This document shows, piece after piece, positions 1-5,036 of a DNA stretch of 7,409 nt. This DNA comes from Spirosomataceae bacterium (lineage in GTDB: Bacteria; Bacteroidota; Bacteroidia; Cytophagales; Spirosomataceae), in contig JANQUM010000157.1 in the NCBI GenBank assembly GCA_030731175.1, positions 1-7,409 on the forward strand, in the 5' to 3' direction. The notes under the pieces were generated by a model. The model was not told where the DNA came from. It did no database searches and saw only the letters and a list, made by a program, of their open reading frames with translations. Position numbers and translations under genes: made by a program. Numbering within the stretch: position 1 is the first letter of the stretch; every line of letters starts with the position of its first letter.

Positions 1-78
1 GTGGAACGCACGCAACAACTCGGAATGCTAATCATTCTGGCGTTGATGGTATTCGTCTTTTACAACGATTTACGATGA
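1..78 (+). CDS. rseP: RseP-type site-2 zinc metalloprotease, C-terminal end only
   Basis: Frame 1 is open from the window edge to a TGA at 76-78 and encodes 25 residues: a polar stretch with QQLGM, a hydrophobic helix (LIILALMVFVF) and the ending YNDLR. This matches the last transmembrane helix and the FND/YND tail of the RseP branch of M50 intramembrane proteases. In that family the enzyme cuts anti-sigma factors and leftover signal peptides in the inner membrane. The HExxH active site and PDZ domains lie outside the window, so the call rests on the tail alone. The stop overlaps the next gene's ATG (ATGA at 75-78), which implies translational coupling. Another membrane protein with a similar tail cannot be excluded. 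Confidence 0.62.
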   Translation: MERTQQLGMLIILALMVFVFYNDLR

Positions 79-632
79 ACAACCAATTAGTCAGCAAGTC
101 GATTAGTCAGCAAGTCAGCAAGTCTTCAATAAATACGCTTGCTTTGTTGTTACTTTTACTGACTTGCCTTTCAGCTTTTACGCCAAAACCTGCCGTTCAT
201 GACTTTCACACGTCATTGACGGAAATCAATTACAACCCAAAAACCAAATCGCTGGAAATGACCATTCGGGTTTTTACCGATGATTTGGAATTAGCGTTGA
301 CCGAAATAAACAATGGGAAAGCCGTCAAAATTAAACCCGAAGATTATTCAACTGATGCTTTGACGCTCAAATATTTACGGAAGCATTTGGCGTTTGTTTC
401 ACCAAACAAAGACGTTGTTGCCTACGATTTCATCGGAAAAGAAGTTGAACTTGATGCCACTTGGTTGTACGTGGAAGTACCTGCTGCAAATTTTCAAGGA
501 TACTCCATTTTCAACAGCATCATGACCGAGCTTTTTGACGACCAAACGAACCTGCTGAACCTGATTTATCCCGACAAAAAGAAGTCGTTCGTCTTCGATA
601 ATAAAACCAAGGTTGCGGTTTACCCTTTCTGA
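75..632 (+). CDS. DUF6702-family secreted protein
   Basis: This 185-residue protein has a long hydrophobic core (residues 21-35, Leu-rich) after an unusual 20-residue Ser/Gln/Lys leader, then probably signal-peptidase I cleavage near CLSA/F. There is no good lipobox. The mature part opens with HDFHTSLTEINYN and continues through LEMTIRVFTDDLE (60-72), the pattern I associate with DUF6702, a Bacteroidota family of small exported proteins of unknown function. A beta-rich fold is likely. The ATG at 75 is the only in-frame Met before the hydrophobic core and overlaps the stop of the preceding protease gene, so it is a firm start despite no Shine-Dalgarno. Linkage to an RseP-type protease suggests an envelope role, but that is inference. 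The leader is encoded by a tandem repeat (86-124). Family membership is recalled, not searched. Confidence 0.78.
   Translation: MNNQLVSKSISQQVSKSSINTLALLLLLLTCLSAFTPKPAVHDFHTSLTEINYNPKTKSLEMTIRVFTDDLELALTEINNGKAVKIKPEDYSTDALTLKYLRKHLAFVSPNKDVVAYDFIGKEVELDATWLYVEVPAANFQGYSIFNSIMTELFDDQTNLLNLIYPDKKKSFVFDNKTKVAVYPF
86..124 (+). repeat. Short direct repeat inside the signal-peptide coding region
   Basis: A 15-base unit ATTAGTCAGCAAGTC occurs exactly at 86-100 and 102-116 (period 16), and its last 12 bases AGTCAGCAAGTC recur at 113-124, offset 8 from the second copy. The 16-base step shifts frame and the 8-base step restores it, so the first and third copies both encode VSKS while the middle one encodes SQQ. 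The block therefore lengthens the n-region of the DUF6702 signal peptide without breaking the frame. It looks like slippage or expansion of an AGTCAGCA unit. Confidence 0.85.
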
Positions 633-666
633 AAACCGAAATTACGTTCACAATTGAGCATTACAC

Positions 667-696
667 TTGCATACTGTTTGCGAGCGGTTAACTTTG
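667..696 (+). promoter_or_regulatory. Bacteroidota-type promoter for the MarR gene
   Basis: TAACTTTG at 689-696 is an exact match to the -7 consensus TAnnTTTG of Bacteroidota sigma factor. TTG at 667-669 lies 19 bases upstream, the spacing expected for the -33 element. A start site near 700 would give a leader of about 50 bases before the ATG at 752. No start site was mapped; this is motif and spacing only. Confidence 0.6.
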
Positions 697-729
697 TGGG
701 TTAAAAGCTTTGTGTTCAAAAAGTTAACC
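686..729. promoter_or_regulatory. 10-bp perfect inverted repeat, candidate operator
   Basis: GGTTAACTTT at 686-695 and AAAGTTAACC at 720-729 are perfect reverse complements separated by 24 bases. The left arm covers nearly all of the -7 box at 689-696, so a bound protein would block the promoter. Between the arms sits a direct repeat CTTTGTG (692-698 and 708-714, 16 bases apart) and the palindrome AAAGCTTT (704-711). MarR proteins commonly repress their own promoters through such palindromes, so autoregulation is the natural reading. A hairpin in the transcript is possible, but no T-run follows the right arm. Confidence 0.5.
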
Positions 730-751
730 TTTAGAAGTTACATCCACCAAT

Positions 752-1231
752 ATGCGTAAAGAAAAAACCGTAGATTTTCATCTTAAATGGACGTGGCACG
801 CCGTTTCCCGAATGTACAATTTGTATGCCGGACAAGAAGACATGACGATGTCTATCGGTTACGTTTTGCTCAATATTGACTTGGAAAAAGGAACTCCTGC
901 TACCAAGATTGCCCCATCAATAGGGATGGAACCACGCAGCCTAACCCGAACGCTCAAAACCCTCGAAGAAAAAGGCTGGATTTACCGTGAAACTGATGCC
1001 GACGATAAGCGTTTTGTTAATGTTTTCTTGACAGACGAAGGAAAAAAACGGCGTAGTTTCGCCCGGAAAGGCGTTATTGCTTTCAACAAAACGATTCAAG
1101 AAAAAATTTCACCCGAACGCATGGACGTGTTTATGGGCGTGATGAATGATATTAAAGATGCCGTTGAAACAACCGCAACGGATACCAAAGAAAGCATTTT
1201 GAATAAAATCAAAGACGCAGAAAACGAGTAA
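752..1231 (+). CDS. MarR-family winged-helix transcriptional regulator
   Basis: The 159-residue length is typical of MarR dimers. N- and C-terminal helices (about 5-25 and 100-155) would form the dimer interface. The winged helix-turn-helix covers about 48-98: the recognition helix includes MEPRSLTRTLKTLEEKGW (59-76), and the wing carries the family signature DDKRFVNVFLTDEG (84-97), with the conserved Asp and Arg before the VxLT strand. No sensory Cys pair is evident, so ligand binding rather than thiol oxidation is more likely. The ATG at 752 follows a promoter and an inverted repeat that may be its operator. The next gene is convergent, so the regulator is a single-gene unit here and its wider targets are not visible. 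In related genomes I recall similar regulators beside fatty-acid beta-oxidation genes, which are not seen in this window. Ligand and targets unknown. Confidence 0.9.
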   Translation: MRKEKTVDFHLKWTWHAVSRMYNLYAGQEDMTMSIGYVLLNIDLEKGTPATKIAPSIGMEPRSLTRTLKTLEEKGWIYRETDADDKRFVNVFLTDEGKKRRSFARKGVIAFNKTIQEKISPERMDVFMGVMNDIKDAVETTATDTKESILNKIKDAENE

Positions 1232-1242
1232 TTTAACTCGTT
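1223..1242. terminator. Hairpin over two convergent stop codons, possible bidirectional terminator
   Basis: AACGAGT at 1223-1229 pairs with ACTCGTT at 1236-1242 around a 6-base loop AATTTA. The loop region contains the MarR stop (1229-1231), and the right arm contains most of the stop of the convergent lipoprotein gene (1241-1243). Placement between convergent genes fits a shared terminator, but the stem is short, AT-rich at its base and has no proper T-run on either side, so any termination would be weak. Confidence 0.4.
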
Positions 1243-1930
1243 AGATTTCTCCTAAAACTTGGCGTAAACGTCCTTTTATTTGTTCCGCCCAAATATCGTA
1301 GCCAACCTGCTTTAGGTGCAATTGGTCTTCCCGAAAAAGCTCGGCACGGGGCTTGCCGTTTGTTCCTAAAAAGCCGTCAGCAGTTTCGATATAATAAAGG
1401 TCGTAGGTGCTTTCGCAGTATTTTTTTACTAACTCATTTGCCCGTTTTGTTTCGTTCCAAACTTCCCAGCGGCTGTTTGTTGGCGTAATTTCAACCAAGA
1501 AAATGGGCTTTTTCGGGTGTTTTTCCCGCACAGTTTTCACCACTTCTTTGAATAATTTCACAATTTCTTGCGGCGACTTATCTTCGGGCGTATTTGAAAT
1601 ATCATTTGCCACAAAAACCACCAATGCCCGAAAATCGTGTGGGTAAACCAACCGTTCAGTATAAAAAATCAAATCGGATAGTTTTGCCCCGCCGTAACCC
1701 CGCCGAATCGTTGGGTACGGAGACATATCGTCCGCAATATTATCCCAAAGCCGAATACTCGAACTGCCAATAAACAAAATGGCATTTTTGGGGTCTTTTT
1801 CAGTTTTGTCAAGAGCCTCTAAACGCTGAATTTCGGATTCCCAGCTCTTAGCGGCATCTTCGTATTTGGTAAATTTCTGAGAACACCCGAAAAGTACTAA
1901 AACTAAAAGAAACGGACTGATTTTTTTCAT
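1241..1930 (-). CDS. GDSL/SGNH-family hydrolase, predicted lipoprotein
   Basis: I place the start at the ATG at 1928-1930, giving 229 residues. The open frame extends to a TTG at 1942, but the ATG at 1930 opens a clean signal peptide (MKKISPF, hydrophobic core, LFGC). Cys16 would be lipidated, with Phe at -2 slightly atypical. SGNH blocks are in order: block I IGSSSIRLW, nucleophile Ser57; block II Gly near RRGYGG (76-81); block III VAND (107-110), where the usual GxND Gly is Val but Asn109 remains; block V DQLH (202-205) with Asp202 and His205. All catalytic triad residues are present, so it is probably an active esterase or deacetylase acting on a cell-surface or periplasmic acyl ester, possibly on polysaccharide. 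Substrate is unknown. It is transcribed away from ypdA across a shared spacer and converges on the MarR gene with 9 bases between stops. Confidence 0.87.
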   Translation of the reverse strand: MKKISPFLLVLVLFGCSQKFTKYEDAAKSWESEIQRLEALDKTEKDPKNAILFIGSSSIRLWDNIADDMSPYPTIRRGYGGAKLSDLIFYTERLVYPHDFRALVVFVANDISNTPEDKSPQEIVKLFKEVVKTVREKHPKKPIFLVEITPTNSRWEVWNETKRANELVKKYCESTYDLYYIETADGFLGTNGKPRAELFREDQLHLKQVGYDIWAEQIKGRLRQVLGEI

Positions 1931-1946
1931 ATGCATATACAACTAC

Positions 1947-1954
1947 TATGTTTG
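1947..1954 (+). promoter_or_regulatory. Candidate -7 box for the ypdA unit
   Basis: TATGTTTG matches TAnnTTTG on the plus strand. It would give a start near 1958 and a leader of about 70 bases before the ypdA ATG. No TTG lies at the expected -33 distance, where a T-run (1921-1927) occurs instead, so this is a weak prediction. No Shine-Dalgarno precedes the ATG; the leader there is A-rich, as is usual in this phylum. Confidence 0.35.
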
Positions 1955-1977
1955 AACAAAAATACGAACTTTTGTTC
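1954..1977. promoter_or_regulatory. 8-bp perfect inverted repeat in the divergent spacer, candidate operator
   Basis: GAACAAAA at 1954-1961 and TTTTGTTC at 1970-1977 are perfect reverse complements with an 8-base spacer. The element sits between the divergent GDSL lipoprotein and ypdA genes, overlaps the minus-strand -7 candidate and abuts the plus-strand one. A dimeric regulator bound here could control both directions. The binding protein is unknown, and the repeat differs from the one before the MarR gene. Confidence 0.4.
1957..1964 (-). promoter_or_regulatory. Candidate -7 box for the GDSL lipoprotein gene
   Basis: The reverse complement of 1957-1964 is TATTTTTG, a match to TAnnTTTG on the minus strand. 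It would start transcription near 1953, giving a leader of about 23 bases to the ATG at 1930. The nearest TTTG upstream (complement of 1980-1983) is only 15 bases away, shorter than the usual 19-20, so confidence is low. If real, the box excludes the TTG at 1942 as a likely start only weakly. Confidence 0.33.
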
Positions 1978-2027
1978 TGCAAAAGCCCTTTGTAACGTGA
2001 AATGCGGTAGTTTTTAAGAAATAGATT

Positions 2028-3023
2028 ATGAAAAAATACGACATTGTAATAATAGGTGGCGGGCCAATTGGGCTTGCCTGCGGAATTGAAGCCGAAAAGG
2101 CTGGGCTGAGCTACGTAATAATTGAAAAAGGGTGCTTGGTAAACTCGCTTTATAATTACCCCGTGAACATGACTTTTTTCAGCACATCGCTGAAATTAGA
2201 AATTGGTGACGTTCCGTTTATGTCCGTTAACCCGAAGCCGACCCGTATGGAAGCCCTTGAATATTACCGAAGGGTTTCGGTGCAGTGGAAGTTAAATATT
2301 AACCTGTTTGAAGCGGTAGAAAGCATAAATCCGGTTGATGAAACCTACAAAATTTCAACTTCAAAAGGGGAGTACGAAGCCAAATACGTGGTGGTTGCCA
2401 CGGGTTTTTACGATATTCCGAATATGATGAACGTACCGGGCGAAAACTTATCAAAAGTAACGCACTATTACAACGATCCGCATTTTTATGGAATGCAAAA
2501 CGTGGTTGTGGTTGGAGCGAATAACTCCGCCGTGGATGCCGCCCTCGAAACGTGGCGAAAAGGGGCGAACGTAACGATGGTTGTTCGAAGCGAAGAGATT
2601 GGCAAACGGGTGAAATATTGGGTAAAACCTGACATTGAAAACCGCATAAAAGAAGGCTCGATAAACGCTCATTTCAATTCTGAAATTAAAGAAATTCGGG
2701 AAAAAGAAATCGTTATTTCTACGCCCGAAGGCGAGGTCATAATTCCGAACGACTGGGTAATTGCCATGACGGGTTACAAGCCAAACCTGCCTTTTTTAGA
2801 GAAAATGGGCATTAAACTTTCTCCCGATGAAGTCATGCAACCCCGCTACGATTGCGATACGCAGGAAACTAACCTGAATAATGTTTTCCTTGCTGGAGTG
2901 GTTTGCGGCGGTATGAATACGCACAGTCTTTTCATTGAAAACTCCCGCGTTCACGCCGAACACATTTTGAAGGAAATAGTAGAAAAAGAAAAAAATGTCG
3001 AAATTGGACATTCAAGAAACTAA
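2028..3023 (+). CDS. ypdA: YpdA-type bacillithiol disulfide reductase (FAD/NADPH)
   Basis: At 331 residues it has the normal length of the YpdA family (TIGR04018-like), flavoproteins of the thioredoxin-reductase fold that reduce bacillithiol disulfide with NADPH in the cytoplasm. Domains: FAD-binding GGGPIG (10-15), family motif YNYPVNMTFFSTS (42-54), ATG motif VVATGFYD (122-129), NADPH-binding GANNSAVDAA (163-172), and C-terminal FAD contact NVFLAGVVCGG (285-295). No CxxC thioredoxin-reductase pair is present. Position 14, Cys in S. aureus YpdA (GGGPCG), is Ile here; Cys18 lies nearby. The ATG at 2028 puts the nucleotide-binding strand at the very N-terminus, as expected. It is followed after 6 bases by the exonuclease gene, so the two are probably cotranscribed. 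A general thioredoxin-reductase-like function is the main alternative. Confidence 0.9.
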   Translation: MKKYDIVIIGGGPIGLACGIEAEKAGLSYVIIEKGCLVNSLYNYPVNMTFFSTSLKLEIGDVPFMSVNPKPTRMEALEYYRRVSVQWKLNINLFEAVESINPVDETYKISTSKGEYEAKYVVVATGFYDIPNMMNVPGENLSKVTHYYNDPHFYGMQNVVVVGANNSAVDAALETWRKGANVTMVVRSEEIGKRVKYWVKPDIENRIKEGSINAHFNSEIKEIREKEIVISTPEGEVIIPNDWVIAMTGYKPNLPFLEKMGIKLSPDEVMQPRYDCDTQETNLNNVFLAGVVCGGMNTHSLFIENSRVHAEHILKEIVEKEKNVEIGHSRN

Positions 3024-3029
3024 TTAGCC

Positions 3030-3764
3030 ATGAATGACCAATTTCTTACCCAATTAAAAAATATCCTGTTTGTTGATATAGAAACCGCAGCTCAGTCGGC
3101 TGACTTTGAGCACGTTGACGGGCGGCTGCAAAAACATTGGGAACGAAAAGCATCATTTCTCAAAAATGATGATAACCTTACCGCCGCCGAAATGTACGTT
3201 GACCGAGCGGCTATTTATGCCGAATACGGAAAGGTTATCTGCATCAGTTTTGGAGGGTTTTACGAAGAAAATGGCGATTTAAAGCTCAGGGTGTCAAGTT
3301 TTTGCGGTGACGATGAAAAGCAAATTTTGACTGATTTTGTTAAAATTATAGAAAAGCACCGGGCTAAAAATAACCTACAACTTTGTGCTCATAATGGTAA
3401 AGAATTTGATTTCCCGTACCTCTGCCGCCGGATGCTATTAAACGGCATGGAACTACCCAATATCTTGCAATTATCGGGTAAAAAGCCGTGGAATATTCCG
3501 CATTTAGACACCCTCGAAATGTGGAAATTTGGCGACTATAAGCACTTTACGTCGTTAGATTTACTCGCCGCTCTTTTTGATATTCCGAGTAGCAAACAAG
3601 ACATCGACGGCTCAATGGTGAGCCACACGTATCACGTAGAAAAAGACATTGAAAAAATTAACCGCTATTGCCAAGCAGACGTGGTGGTTTTGGCTCAACT
3701 TTATCTGAGAATGAACACCCACGATTTACTACCTGAAGGGCAAATTCAGGTGGTTGAAAGTTAA
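3030..3764 (+). CDS. Predicted 3'-5' exonuclease related to the DNA polymerase B exonuclease domain
   Basis: This 244-residue protein is a stand-alone DEDDy exonuclease of the PF10108 type (DNA_pol_B_exo2). Exo I is FVDIETA with Asp16 and Glu18; Exo II is CAHNGKEFDFPYL with Asp127; Exo III is YCQADVVVLAQLY with Tyr213 and Asp217. All four metal-binding acids and the Tyr are present, so it should be an active two-metal nuclease on DNA or RNA 3' ends. There is no polymerase domain or signal peptide, so it acts in the cytoplasm, perhaps in repair or RNA trimming; the real substrate is unknown. The 6-base gap after ypdA suggests one transcript. Its stop overlaps that of convergent ilvA (TTAA at 3761-3764). 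Confidence 0.87.
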   Translation: MNDQFLTQLKNILFVDIETAAQSADFEHVDGRLQKHWERKASFLKNDDNLTAAEMYVDRAAIYAEYGKVICISFGGFYEENGDLKLRVSSFCGDDEKQILTDFVKIIEKHRAKNNLQLCAHNGKEFDFPYLCRRMLLNGMELPNILQLSGKKPWNIPHLDTLEMWKFGDYKHFTSLDLLAALFDIPSSKQDIDGSMVSHTYHVEKDIEKINRYCQADVVVLAQLYLRMNTHDLLPEGQIQVVES

Positions 3765-5005
3765 ATCAAAAACTCAAATAATTCCGGTTTATCGTTTAGG
3801 TAAGTAAACTGGATATTGCTATCGTTCATGCGTTGGGTTAGCGGCTCAAAATCTTCTCTTTTTTGAATCACGATTCCGACCATCGCCGGGCCTCTTTCAC
3901 GGGCTGTTTTTTTAGAATATTCAAAGAAAACGATGTCGTCGGTGGGGCTGAGGGTATTTTCCAAAAACTCCTTCATTGCCCCGGCACGTTGCGGAAATTT
4001 CACGATAAAATAGTGCTTTAACCCTTCGTAAAGTAGCGAGCGTTCCCGAATTTCTTCGGTGCGGGTAATATCGTTATTCCCCCCGCCAATAATACAAACG
4101 ACGTTTTTGCCTTTTATTAGGTGTTTTATATCGTCTAAAGCAGAAACGCTCAACGCTCCGGCAGGTTCGGCAACGATAGCTTCTTCGTTGTACAATTGTA
4201 AAATGGTAGAACAGACTTTTCCTTCGGGAATAAGAATGATTTCAGATAGGTTTGTTTTGCATATTTCGTAGTTGGTTTCGCCCACTCGTTTTACGGCGGC
4301 CCCGTCCACGAATTTATCAATTTGCTGCAAAGTTGTGACAGCTTCATTTTCGATCGAAACCTTCATGGATGGCGAACCCAACGGCTCAACGCCAATCAGT
4401 TTTGTCTTGGGACTGAGTTGTTTAAAAACCGTAGAAACCCCCGAAGCCAACCCACCGCCACCAATGGCAAAAAGCAGGTAATCTATTTTGAAATCGGCAT
4501 CTTTGAAAATTTCCAAGCCTACCGTTCCTTGCCCTTCGATAACTTGCACGTCGTTGAACGGGTGAACGAAAACGCTTTCATTCGTTTCCACGAAGACTTT
4601 CGCGGCATCAGATGCGTCGTCGTAGGTATCGCCCACCATTTCTACGTTTACCCACTCTTTCCCGAACATCCGCACTTGTTTTACCTTTTGGGCGGGCGTG
4701 GTGGTGGGCATAAAAATTGTGCCTTTTACCTGCATCAAACGGCAAGCGTACGCAACGCCCTGAGCGTGGTTTCCGGCACTGGCACAAACCACCCCTTTGG
4801 CGAGTTCCTCGGCAGAAAGGCTCGCCATTTTGTTGTATGCTCCCCGTATTTTATAAGAACGAACTACTTGCAAATCCTCGCGTTTGAGGTAGATATTTGC
4901 CCCGTACTTCTCCGATAAGTTGATATTGTGCATCAGGGGTGTGTGCGTTGCAACGCCCCGAAGCCGCCCGGCCGCGGAGTATATATTTTCGATGTCGATG
5001 AGCAT
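3761..5005 (-). CDS. ilvA: Threonine ammonia-lyase (threonine dehydratase), short form
   Basis: The 414-residue enzyme converts threonine to 2-oxobutanoate and ammonia, the first step to isoleucine. The PLP-dependent fold is complete: Lys52 in SYKIRGAYN forms the Schiff base, SAGNHAQG (76-83) contacts substrate and cofactor carboxylates, GGGGL (182-186) binds the PLP phosphate, and IGGGNND (306-312) closes the cofactor site. Residues about 328-414 form one ACT-like regulatory domain, where isoleucine feedback would act. The length fits the roughly 410-residue TIGR02079 class, shorter than E. coli IlvA (514 residues, two ACT-like units). No other ilv or leu gene is nearby. It begins 31 bases after envC on the same strand with no clear TAnnTTTG box in the gap, so it may be read from the upstream envC unit. 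A serine dehydratase role is less likely because of the ACT-like domain. Confidence 0.93.
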   Translation of the reverse strand: MLIDIENIYSAAGRLRGVATHTPLMHNINLSEKYGANIYLKREDLQVVRSYKIRGAYNKMASLSAEELAKGVVCASAGNHAQGVAYACRLMQVKGTIFMPTTTPAQKVKQVRMFGKEWVNVEMVGDTYDDASDAAKVFVETNESVFVHPFNDVQVIEGQGTVGLEIFKDADFKIDYLLFAIGGGGLASGVSTVFKQLSPKTKLIGVEPLGSPSMKVSIENEAVTTLQQIDKFVDGAAVKRVGETNYEICKTNLSEIILIPEGKVCSTILQLYNEEAIVAEPAGALSVSALDDIKHLIKGKNVVCIIGGGNNDITRTEEIRERSLLYEGLKHYFIVKFPQRAGAMKEFLENTLSPTDDIVFFEYSKKTARERGPAMVGIVIQKREDFEPLTQRMNDSNIQFTYLNDKPELFEFLI

Positions 5006-5036
5006 GAGCTTTGAATAAATAATGCGTAAAAACTTA

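Noticed and set aside
686..729. Inverted repeat read as a terminator for the DUF6702 gene
   Set aside because: The loop is 24 bases, no T-run follows, and the left arm coincides with a promoter box; an operator is more likely.
1931..1942. TTG-initiated N-terminal extension of the GDSL lipoprotein
   Set aside because: It adds only four residues (start, Y, M, H) ahead of a perfect signal-peptide Met; the ATG at 1930 is better.
1980..1992. Small inverted repeat CAAAAGCCCTTTG in the ypdA leader
   Set aside because: Arms of about four bases with a tiny loop are expected by chance in AT-rich DNA.
4322..4918. 198-codon open frame on the plus strand opposite ilvA
   Set aside because: It is fully antisense to a complete ilvA with all motifs, and its protein shows no recognisable fold or signal; it is a frame shadow.
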